Origin: Methylococcus sp. UBA6136 | GTDB taxonomy: Bacteria > Pseudomonadota > Gammaproteobacteria > Methylococcales > Methylococcaceae | NCBI GenBank assembly: GCA_002423305.1 | Contig: DIVI01000069.1 | Span: 1-8,698, forward strand | Length of the DNA stretch: 8,698 bases | Direction: 5' to 3' | In this document: positions 1-6,206 of the stretch, one piece after another | Position numbering within the stretch: position 1 is the stretch's first letter | Layout of the letters: the number at the start of each line of letters is the position of its first letter | The notes under the pieces: model-generated | What the model was told of the DNA's origin: nothing | The model's input: only the letters and a program-made list of their open reading frames with translations | Databases searched by the model: none | Program-made: the position numbers and the translations under genes

Positions 1-262
1 CCAAACCCAGCTCGGGTTTAGAGGCCGGAGCCAATCCGTTGGGACAGATACGCAGGGTGCAGCGGTAAAGAATCATGGGGCGAATAAAAATTCCCACAAC
101 TTGATGTCGGCTCCCGACGTCGCCGGGTTCTCTTATTCCTTTATGACCAAAATGGTTAACATTGGCGGCGGTCTGGGGTTGTGGCTTGCAGTGCCCAGCG
201 CCTGTCACTCCCTTGGGCCGGAGCAATTGCGCTAAGCGCGCGTCTCGGGATCCCGGCTGACC
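1..262. other. Unassigned left-edge region with two complementary open frames
   Basis: I recognise no gene here. On the plus strand one frame is open from base 2 to a TAA at 233-235 (77 codons, entering from outside the window). Its first internal ATG is at 104, giving only a 43-residue peptide. On the minus strand the frame of the mscS-like gene stays open for 87 codons past its TAG stop, to the window edge, with an internal ATG at 76-74. Neither frame has a convincing ribosome binding site or motif I know. Codon choice in the minus frame (several GGA, plus AGA, ATA and CGA) differs from the neighbouring genes. Short inverted repeats occur at 3-19 (AAACCC/GGGTTT), 229-239 (GCGC/GCGC) and 246-255 (CGGGATCCCG). 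None is followed by a T-run, so I do not call a terminator. It could be the end of a plus-strand gene, a gene relic or plain intergenic DNA. Confidence 0.3.
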
Positions 263-1933
263 CTAGACCAGCGTCACGCCATCCTCCTCGGCCAGGCCGA
301 GGATGCCGCGAAGAATTTCGTGGCGTAGTTCTGCCTCAGTCGCACCGTGTGGCACTTCCAGATTGAAGCCAACCAGGATGTCCAGGTTACCGGCGTCAAA
401 GTCGTGCAGTTCCACCCGAATGTCCGGCTTGACCGTATGCGGATGGGCTTTCAGCAAATCCCTGATGCCGGCCAGAAACGTATCCAGCTTCACGCTCGGC
501 ATGTCGGTAGGCAGCCGCAAGTGGGTCTGAATGTGTCGATAGCTGCGTCGGTCCAGGTTGTCGATGGTGCTGTTGACCAGATCGCTGCTGGGAATGGTCA
601 CCACAGAATGCTGCGAAGTCCGGATACGGGTGCTGCGGAACCCGACACTTTCGACCTTGCCCTCAATGCCCTTGACGGCAATCTTGTTGCCGGTGACAAA
701 GGGTTTCTCAAACATGATGATCAATGAGCCAATGAGGTTGGCCAGGGTTTGCTGGGCGGCCAGCGCAAAGGCCAGACCACCGACGCCCAGGCCGGCTACG
801 ACTGAATAGGCCGGCAAGCCCAGGCGGTCGGCGCCGGTGACGAGAATGAACACGACCACAATGACCGTGATCAGGCGAACGACCAGCCGGATCAACTGGC
901 CGTCTATGCTGCCGGTCCTGAGGCGCTCGGAGGCGATGACCGATTCCGCCAACACCCCACCGATCGACCAGACCGTCCACGCCAGGGCCAGGTAAAGCAG
1001 GCAGGTCAGGGAGAGCGTTATCCATTCAAATACCGGGCTGGATACTCGCAGGATATCCGAGAGCACGAAGGCACTGGCTGGCGCCATCACCATCATGCTG
1101 ACTGGTCGCAATAATCGCCGCCAGTTGCCTTGGGGAATCCGGCGTGTCAGACGAAAACAGCCCATGACGCCGAGCGCCGCAACCCCCAGCACCAACAGCA
1201 GGCCAATCCAGCGCCAGAAGGGCTGATTGAGTAGCGCGTCTCGTGTCCAGCCTGGCATTTCCATTAACCAGCGTGGCGGGATGATGTGCCTGAGTGCGTA
1301 GGCCAGCGCCATGGGCTGACGCGAATACCATTCGTACCAATCCACCGTTTCACCTCTATGGTAGGACAGGTGTTTGACCTTGTCGTAAAACACCGGAGTC
1401 CGGTTGATCGTCTCGGCGTCAAACAGATATTCGCCGGCCCGGGGCCCTTTTTCCACCCTGGAGATGCGGATTTCAGTATCCGGCAATACCCAGCGCGTCA
1501 GGCCTGCGGTGATCATGGTCTTGGCGTCCGGAATGGCCTCCGCCGGCGGCAGCTCCAATCGGCCAAGGACTTCATTCAACTGAATGGAAAGCCGCCGGGC
1601 CGATTCCTCGACCACGGCCGGGGGCAACTCACTCAGGTCCAGGGCCCGCTCTGCGGCTTCTATGTTGGAAACATAGAGCATATGGCCGTACAGCACGGAT
1701 GGCTTCGCGAAAAGATCACCAGAATTCAGGTACGAGGAGAGGGCATCGAAATAGACGGAGCGGGACCGGTTCATGCTGTCCAGGAAACCCAGCAAGGTCG
1801 ACCGGGGGCTGGAGGTATCGATCGGTTTCAGGGGAGCGGGGGCGCTGATAGCCTCGTCGGCCCGGATCTCTCCGTTGAGCAAGGACAAGACCAGGAAAAT
1901 CGGTGCGATCAGGTGTTTGCAACGGAGGCTCAT
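263..1933 (-). CDS. MscS-family mechanosensitive channel with a large periplasmic N-terminal domain
   Basis: Inner-membrane channel of the small-conductance mechanosensitive (MscS) superfamily, expected to release solutes on hypo-osmotic shock. The 556-residue protein starts with a likely signal peptide (residues 1-25, cleavage after IRA). A periplasmic domain of roughly 215 residues follows, with the stretch ALDLSELPP near 97-105. Membrane segments lie near 242-260, 276-295, 304-328 and 347-366. The pore-lining TM3 is at about 375-408, rich in Gly and Ala (VAGLGVGGLAFALAAQ). The cytoplasmic beta domain follows (EKPFVTGNKI to about 462), then the alpha/beta C-terminal domain to 556. It is about twice the length of E. 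coli MscS, as in the larger members with extra helices. The ATG at 1933 directly precedes the signal peptide but has only a weak Shine-Dalgarno. It lies 56 bases downstream of greB on the same strand and is probably co-transcribed. A small inverted repeat (ATTCA/TGAAT, 1948-1960) lies in that gap. Family call is firm; gating and any special solute are unknown. Confidence 0.93.
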   Translation of the reverse strand: MSLRCKHLIAPIFLVLSLLNGEIRADEAISAPAPLKPIDTSSPRSTLLGFLDSMNRSRSVYFDALSSYLNSGDLFAKPSVLYGHMLYVSNIEAAERALDLSELPPAVVEESARRLSIQLNEVLGRLELPPAEAIPDAKTMITAGLTRWVLPDTEIRISRVEKGPRAGEYLFDAETINRTPVFYDKVKHLSYHRGETVDWYEWYSRQPMALAYALRHIIPPRWLMEMPGWTRDALLNQPFWRWIGLLLVLGVAALGVMGCFRLTRRIPQGNWRRLLRPVSMMVMAPASAFVLSDILRVSSPVFEWITLSLTCLLYLALAWTVWSIGGVLAESVIASERLRTGSIDGQLIRLVVRLITVIVVVFILVTGADRLGLPAYSVVAGLGVGGLAFALAAQQTLANLIGSLIIMFEKPFVTGNKIAVKGIEGKVESVGFRSTRIRTSQHSVVTIPSSDLVNSTIDNLDRRSYRHIQTHLRLPTDMPSVKLDTFLAGIRDLLKAHPHTVKPDIRVELHDFDAGNLDILVGFNLEVPHGATEAELRHEILRGILGLAEEDGVTLV

Positions 1934-1989
1934 CTTCGTGGTGCTCGATTCAGTGTGAATGTCCGATCTTTGTCATGCTGGTCTCTGGC

Positions 1990-2484
1990 TCACTCATACC
2001 GCACGGCGATGACGAACCAGGTCGTGGGTCCGCTGGGTGTCGCAACGGTGACTTCGTCATCGAGAGACTTTTTTAGCAGCGCCCTGGCCACGGGGGAATC
2101 GACACTGATCCAGCCCTGCTGGGTGTCGATTTCGTCTGCGCCAACAATGCGGAAGGTGCTTTCCTTGCCGTCCTCGTCCTCCAGTGTGACCCAGGCGCCA
2201 AAGAACACGCGGTCGCGGTTGCCGGGCAGTTCCCGCACCACGGTCAGGGATGGCAGCCGTTTCTGCAGGTAGCGAATGCGTCGGTCGATTTCGCGCAGTT
2301 CTTTCTTGCGGTAGATGTACTCGGCATTCTCCGAGCGATCACCTTCGGCCGCGGCGGCGGCCAGGTGTTGGGTGACATCGGCGCGTCGCACCCATAGCGC
2401 CTTCATCTCCGACTCCAGCCGCTCTGCGCCATCGGCAGTGATGTAGGGGGACGATTTGGGCGAGGGAGGCCGCCAGCGGGACAT
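1990..2484 (-). CDS. greB: Transcription elongation (transcript cleavage) factor GreB
   Basis: Binds in the secondary channel of backtracked RNA polymerase and stimulates cleavage of the extruded 3' RNA, rescuing stalled complexes. From the ATG at 2484 the protein has 164 residues, close to the usual GreB length. The N-terminal coiled coil spans about 18-77 and carries the tip motif GDRSENAEY, whose acidic residues D49 and E52 correspond to the pair that coordinates the catalytic Mg ion. KKELREIDRRIRYL (60-73) is typical of GreB rather than GreA. The C-terminal FKBP-like domain covers about 82-164. An in-frame TTG at 2532 would add 16 residues, but those run through the apparent -10 element and do not fit the family, so I prefer 2484. 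The mscS-like gene lies downstream on the same strand, and the TetR-type regulator is divergent. The ribosome binding site is weak (GGAACGA). Confidence 0.93.
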   Translation of the reverse strand: MSRWRPPSPKSSPYITADGAERLESEMKALWVRRADVTQHLAAAAAEGDRSENAEYIYRKKELREIDRRIRYLQKRLPSLTVVRELPGNRDRVFFGAWVTLEDEDGKESTFRIVGADEIDTQQGWISVDSPVARALLKKSLDDEVTVATPSGPTTWFVIAVRYE

Positions 2485-2515
2485 GGGTTGAGATTCGTTC
2501 CAAAAATGATTGAAA

Positions 2516-2524
2516 AGTATAGCA
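2516..2524 (-). promoter_or_regulatory. Extended -10 promoter candidate for greB
   Basis: Read on the minus strand, the sequence is TGCTATACT: a TG extension followed by a -10 hexamer matching TATAAT at five of six positions. It lies 31 bases upstream of the preferred greB ATG. The matching -35 position holds only GGGTCA, a weak match, which is common where a TG extension is present. Transcription would begin near 2509 and probably cover greB and the mscS-like gene. Assigned by eye. Confidence 0.5.
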
Positions 2525-2571
2525 GTCGCCAATCAGCCTGACCCCTGCTTCGAGCGGCTGGTGAAAGTTGC

Positions 2572-2601
2572 TTGACATGCGGATTAAACAACTGTTTAAA
2601 T
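2572..2601 (+). promoter_or_regulatory. Promoter candidate for the TetR-exporter operon
   Basis: A perfect -35 hexamer TTGACA (2572-2577) is followed after 18 bases by TTAAAT (2596-2601, four of six matches), preceded by a TG at 2593-2594 as in extended -10 elements. An alternative -10 with 17-base spacing is TTTAAA (2595-2600). Transcription would start near 2608, leaving a leader of about 30 bases before the ATG at 2638. The first palindrome (2584-2599) fills the spacer and overlaps the -10, so a bound repressor would block RNA polymerase. Confidence 0.6.
2584..2599. promoter_or_regulatory. Operator candidate 1 for the TetR-type repressor
   Basis: Perfect inverted repeat TTAAACA-ac-TGTTTAA with 7-base arms and a 2-base centre, positioned between the -35 and -10 elements. 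Its length, symmetry and position fit a TetR-family dimer site used for autorepression. Assignment to the adjacent regulator is inferred from position. Confidence 0.6.
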
Positions 2602-2609
2602 GATGCAAA

Positions 2610-2625
2610 TTAAACGATTGTTTGA
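2610..2625. promoter_or_regulatory. Operator candidate 2, overlapping transcript start and ribosome binding site
   Basis: A second, imperfect copy of the same palindrome: TTAAACGATTGTTTGA, keeping the AAAC-N4-GTTT core. Its centre lies 26 bases from the centre of the first site, and both copies begin with ATTAAAC (2583 and 2609). It covers the first transcribed bases and touches the ribosome binding site GAGGTGG (2624-2630). The two sites may bind two repressor dimers. Confidence 0.5.
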
Positions 2626-2637
2626 GGTGGTCGCCCC

Positions 2638-3288
2638 ATGAGTCAGCTGGACGAACAGGACCTTACCCGCGACCGCATTCTCCAGGCCGCACTGGAGAGT
2701 TTTGCCGAACGTGGCTTCAAGGCGACGACGGTGCGGGATATCTGCTCGCAGGCGGGCGTAAATGTAGCCTCGGTCAATTATTACTTTCGCAGCAAGGAAT
2801 CTCTTTACAAGGAGGCGCTGGTCTATTCGTTCAAGGAGGTTGACCGCAAATATCCGCCGGCCGTCCTGGCCAGTGAACTGCTGCCGCCCGAGGATCGCTT
2901 GCGTCTCTTCATCCGCACTCTGTTACTGCGATTGATGGATAACGGTCAGTTGGGTCTCCACGCCAAGCTCATGGCCCGCGAAATCGCTGAACCGACCGCG
3001 GCACTGGACTACGTGGTTGAAACCGTCATGCGCCCCCGTTTCGAGATGCTGAGGACTTTGCTGCCTGATTTCGTGGGTGATGGCTGGGATGCGGCGGACA
3101 TTGATCGCTTTATTCTGAGTCTTATCGGCCAATGCCTGATCTATCGGCATGCACGGCCCATGGTGGAGCGGCTGTGTCCTGAGACGATGAGCAGTCCTGA
3201 TGCCATCAACCGCACAGCGGAGGTGATCTTTGAATTCTCCCTGGCGGCCCTGGGTCAGCTGGGTACCGGAATAGGGCAAAGGACATGA
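2638..3288 (+). CDS. TetR-family repressor with CerR-like C-terminal domain
   Basis: DNA-binding regulator, probably the ligand-responsive repressor of this operon. The 216-residue protein has a TetR N-terminal helix-turn-helix at about 13-59, including ILQAALESFAERGF and the recognition region VNVASVNYYFRSKESLY. The C-terminal ligand and dimer domain (about 85-205) contains HAKLMAREIAEPTAALD and a following P-RFEMLRTLL stretch, resembling the CerR/CecR (YbiH, DUF1956) subgroup. In E. coli, CecR is linked to a nearby ABC exporter with a HlyD-type adaptor, which agrees with the neighbours here. The ATG at 2638 follows a good ribosome binding site (GAGGTGG) by seven bases. The stop overlaps the permease start as ATGA (3285-3288), so the two are translationally coupled. 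Two palindromes upstream are its likely operators. The family is firm, the subgroup is probable and the inducer is unknown. Confidence 0.88.
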   Translation: MSQLDEQDLTRDRILQAALESFAERGFKATTVRDICSQAGVNVASVNYYFRSKESLYKEALVYSFKEVDRKYPPAVLASELLPPEDRLRLFIRTLLLRLMDNGQLGLHAKLMAREIAEPTAALDYVVETVMRPRFEMLRTLLPDFVGDGWDAADIDRFILSLIGQCLIYRHARPMVERLCPETMSSPDAINRTAEVIFEFSLAALGQLGTGIGQRT

Positions 3289-4439
3289 ATTACATCGCGC
3301 TGAAAATGCTGATGGGCGATCGGGGCAAGTACCTCGGCATCGTCATGGGTCTGACCTTCGCTTCCCTGATCATGACTCAGCAGCCGGCGATTTTCGTCGG
3401 TTTAATGATGCGTTCCTATAGCTTCATTACCGATGTTGGATTGCCTGATATCTGGGTGATGGACCCCAAGGTGCAGTTCATCGATGACGTGAAGCCCATG
3501 CAGGACATGGAGCTTTATCGGGTGCGTGGTATCGAGGGGGTGGAATGGGCCATGCCGCTCTACAAGGGATTGATCAAGGCGCGACTGGCGAACGGCAATT
3601 TTCAGACCTGCAATGTCATCGGTCTCGATGATGCGACCCTGATTGGTGGTCCGCCGCAGATGCTGGAAGGACGGTTGGAGGATTTGCGGCGCAGTGATGC
3701 GGTCATCATCGACAAGGCTGGCGCCGTGGAAAAGCTGGGTGTGCCGGGCCCGGACGGCAAACCCATCCCGCTGAAAGTGGGCGATACGCTGGAGCTGAAC
3801 GACCGCCGCGCCATTGTCGTCGGCATTGCCAAGACCACGCGCACCTTTCAGTCGCAGCCGGTGGTCTACACCACCTACACCCGGGCCATGATGTACGCCC
3901 CGCGCGAGCGCAAGCTGCTGTCCTTCATTCTGGTCAAGGCCAAGCCGGGCGAAGATCCCAAGGCGGTGACCGAGCGCATCCGCCGTAGCACCGATCTGGC
4001 CGCCTATACCCAAGCGGAATTCCAGAAGCTCACCTACGACTACTTCATGGAAAACACCGGTATTCCGATCAACTTCGGCATTTCGGTCACCTTGGGCTTC
4101 ATAGTCGGGGCGGCCATCGCTGGTCAGACGTTTTACAGCTTCACCATGGAAAACCTGCGTCAGTTCGGCGTGCTCAAGGCCATGGGAACCAGCAACTGGA
4201 CTCTACTGCGAATGATCCTTTTGCAGGCAACGCTGGTGGGCATCATCGGTTATGGGTTGGGCGTAGGGCTGACTTCGCTGTTCGGTTGGGCCATGCGAAA
4301 CACCATTCTGGCCTTCAAGTTTCCCTGGGAACTACTGGTCTTCAGTGGTGTGGGGGTGACCCTGATCTGCATATTTGCTGCGCTGATCAGCATCCGCAAG
4401 GTCATCGCGCTGGAGCCCGCCGTGGTCTTTAAGGGTTAG
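3285..4439 (+). CDS. ABC exporter permease, FtsX/MacB/DevC type
   Basis: Inner-membrane permease of a type VII (MacB-like, mechanotransmission) ABC transporter. In 384 residues it has one N-terminal membrane helix (about 16-40), a large periplasmic domain (about 45-258) and three C-terminal helices (about 262-284, 309-337 and 349-371), the standard FtsX-family layout. Between the second and third helices is the cytoplasmic LRQFGVLKAMGTSN (291-304), a typical coupling region contacting the ATPase. It has no fused nucleotide-binding domain, so unlike MacB it must pair with the separate ATPase encoded next, as in the DevBCA exporters of cyanobacteria. A homodimer is expected because only one permease gene is present. 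The start overlaps the regulator stop (ATGA), and the ATPase starts eight bases after its stop. LolC/E-type lipoprotein extraction is a less likely role because an adaptor and outer-membrane factor follow. Confidence 0.88.
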   Translation: MNYIALKMLMGDRGKYLGIVMGLTFASLIMTQQPAIFVGLMMRSYSFITDVGLPDIWVMDPKVQFIDDVKPMQDMELYRVRGIEGVEWAMPLYKGLIKARLANGNFQTCNVIGLDDATLIGGPPQMLEGRLEDLRRSDAVIIDKAGAVEKLGVPGPDGKPIPLKVGDTLELNDRRAIVVGIAKTTRTFQSQPVVYTTYTRAMMYAPRERKLLSFILVKAKPGEDPKAVTERIRRSTDLAAYTQAEFQKLTYDYFMENTGIPINFGISVTLGFIVGAAIAGQTFYSFTMENLRQFGVLKAMGTSNWTLLRMILLQATLVGIIGYGLGVGLTSLFGWAMRNTILAFKFPWELLVFSGVGVTLICIFAALISIRKVIALEPAVVFKG

Positions 4440-4447
4440 GGCTGGCC

Positions 4448-5176
4448 ATGGCTGAACTCGCCGTGCATTGCCGGGGCCTGATCAAAACCTACGATACCGG
4501 GGATCAGAAGGTTGTCGCCTTGCGAGGGGTCAATCTCGACATCCATACCGGCAAGCTGATGATGCTGGTGGGGCCGTCCGGTTGCGGAAAGACGACGCTG
4601 ATCTCGGTCATTGCCGGCATTCTCGATCAGGATGAAGGGATTTGTCGGGTGTTCGGAGAGGATCTGCTGCACCTGAAACAAAAGGATCGTCTGCGGTTTC
4701 GGGCGCAGAACATCGGCTTCGTCTTTCAGGCTTACAACCTGTTGCCCACGCTGACGGCAGTCGAAAACGCCTCGATTCCGCTCATCATCAACGGCATGAA
4801 ACGGCAGGAAGCCACCCGTCGGGCGGGTGACATGCTGGAGCGGGTCGGTCTGGGCCAACGGCTGAGTTCATTGCCCGCGCAATTGTCCGGTGGCCAGCAA
4901 CAGCGCGTGGCCATCGCCCGGGCACTGGTGCACAACCCGCGGCTGATTGTCTGCGACGAACCGACCAGCGCGCTCGATCACGAAACCGGGCATCACGTCA
5001 TGGAACTCCTGAAGGCGATTGCCCTGGATGATCGCAAGGCACTGGTCATCGTGACTCATGACGCCCGAATTTTCGAGTTCGCCGACGGGATTGCGCGGAT
5101 GGACGATGGCCATATCACGAAACTGGAGGATCGACAGATTGAGCATCACGCAGCCAAGGAGACTATGGATGCCTAG
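4448..5176 (+). CDS. ABC transporter ATPase, LolD/MacB/DevA type
   Basis: Cytoplasmic nucleotide-binding subunit that powers the exporter as a dimer. All catalytic motifs are intact in its 242 residues: Walker A GPSGCGKTT (42-50), Q-loop glutamine in FVFQAYNLL (Q94), signature LSGGQQQRVAIARAL (146-160), Walker B LIVCDEP with catalytic E171, D-loop SALD (174-177) and the H-loop histidine in IVTHD (H204). The overall pattern is that of the MacB/LolD/FtsE group, matching the FtsX-type permease just upstream. The ATG at 4448 follows the permease stop by eight bases, with AGGG (4438-4441) as a plausible ribosome binding site. The C-terminal tail after about 225 is short and carries no extra domain. 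The adaptor gene starts 37 bases downstream. Function is secure; substrate is not. Confidence 0.94.
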   Translation: MAELAVHCRGLIKTYDTGDQKVVALRGVNLDIHTGKLMMLVGPSGCGKTTLISVIAGILDQDEGICRVFGEDLLHLKQKDRLRFRAQNIGFVFQAYNLLPTLTAVENASIPLIINGMKRQEATRRAGDMLERVGLGQRLSSLPAQLSGGQQQRVAIARALVHNPRLIVCDEPTSALDHETGHHVMELLKAIALDDRKALVIVTHDARIFEFADGIARMDDGHITKLEDRQIEHHAAKETMDA

Positions 5177-5213
5177 CGCGAACGGAACCACACTCTCGGG
5201 ACGAATTTAAGTC

Positions 5214-6206
5214 ATGTTACCGAAAGCGACCCTACCCATTCTGGCGGCTGCCGGCTTCGCCTTCGGCATCTATTCCGTCATCAACGGCAACAAGCTGGTG
5301 CCTGTCGCGCCGGCGGTGGTGGAACCGGCCCGGGCGCCGTTTCAATCCTTCATTGCCGGTTCCGGCATCATTGAGTCGAAGAACCGCAACGTGGTGATCG
5401 GCTCGGCGCTGCCCGGCATCGTCAAGATGCTGAATGTGAAGGTGGGCGATCGGGTGAAGGCGGGTGCTGTGCTGTTCACGGTCGATGACCGCGATGCGCA
5501 GGCTAACCTGACGATGAAGCGTGCGGATCTGGCGCTGAGCAAGGCCGCGGTCGAAGAAGCCACTGCCAGCCTTGCGGATGTCGAGGTGCTGCGCAAGCTG
5601 GCGGAATCCGTGACCGATCGTCGCGCCATCAGCGCGGAGGAACTGGAGCGGCGGCGTAATGCCGTGCTGATTGCCAAGGCCCGGTTGGACAGCGCCAAGG
5701 CTCGGGTGCTGCAGGCACAGTCACAGGTCGAGGCCACCGAAACCACGCTGGAGCGCCTGAACGTGCGGGCGCCCATGGATGGTGAAGTCCTGCAGGTGAA
5801 CATCCGGCCCGGTGAATTCGCCATGGCCGGGGCCGTTTCCACACCGCTGCTGGTCATGGGCAACCTCGATCAACTGCATGTCCGCGTCGATATCGACGAG
5901 AACGATGCCTGGCGATTCCGCCCTAACGGCAAGGCGGTGGCCTATCTGCGGGGCAACCGGGAATTCAGCACACCGCTCACGCTGGCGTATGTCGAGCCGT
6001 TTGTGGTGCCCAAGCGCTCGTTGACCGGCGACAGCACGGAGCGGGTCGACATGCGGGTGCTGCAGGCGCTCTATCAATTCGATCGCAGCCGGCTTCATGC
6101 CTATGTCGGCCAGCAGGTGGATGTCTTCATCGAGGCGCCGGGATACGATGCTTTGACCTCACCTCCGCCGGCTTTCCGGGTTTTGGACGGGAAGCAAGTG
6201 CCATGA
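5214..6206 (+). CDS. HlyD/DevB-type periplasmic adaptor (membrane fusion protein)
   Basis: Bridges the inner-membrane ABC permease to the outer-membrane channel. The 330-residue protein has an uncleaved N-terminal anchor (about 7-24) and a first lipoyl half-motif (about 65-92, GIVKMLNVKVGDRVKAGAVL). A coiled-coil hairpin of about 90 residues follows (93-183), then the second lipoyl half (RAPMDGEVLQVNIRPGEF, 185-202) and a beta-barrel domain from about 217. The stretch SLTGDSTERVDMRVLQALY (269-287) followed by YVGQQVDVFIEA (297-308) is one I associate with adaptors of this DevB-like group. It is shorter than MacA-type adaptors, so the membrane-proximal domain may be reduced. The ribosome binding site is modest (GGGACGA, 5198-5204). 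The stop overlaps the outer-membrane factor start as ATGA (6203-6206). Confidence 0.9.
   Translation: MLPKATLPILAAAGFAFGIYSVINGNKLVPVAPAVVEPARAPFQSFIAGSGIIESKNRNVVIGSALPGIVKMLNVKVGDRVKAGAVLFTVDDRDAQANLTMKRADLALSKAAVEEATASLADVEVLRKLAESVTDRRAISAEELERRRNAVLIAKARLDSAKARVLQAQSQVEATETTLERLNVRAPMDGEVLQVNIRPGEFAMAGAVSTPLLVMGNLDQLHVRVDIDENDAWRFRPNGKAVAYLRGNREFSTPLTLAYVEPFVVPKRSLTGDSTERVDMRVLQALYQFDRSRLHAYVGQQVDVFIEAPGYDALTSPPPAFRVLDGKQVP

Noticed and set aside
3..19. AAACCC/GGGTTT hairpin at the left edge as a terminator
   Set aside because: The stem is only six bases and no T-run follows on either strand.
1286..2272. Long plus-strand open frame of 328 codons opposite the mscS-like gene and greB
   Set aside because: It lies wholly antisense to two well-supported genes, crosses their intergenic gap, shows no domain I recognise and has no convincing start signal. 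It is an antisense shadow.
2485..2532. Upstream TTG start for greB adding 16 residues
   Set aside because: The extension runs across the apparent -10 promoter element and does not resemble GreB N-termini; the ATG at 2484 gives the usual length.
5342..5863. Minus-strand open frame of 173 codons inside the adaptor gene
   Set aside because: Its translation is a low-complexity Ser/Ala/Arg-rich product, typical of the antisense of a GC-rich coiled-coil gene; the plus-strand adaptor has clear domains.
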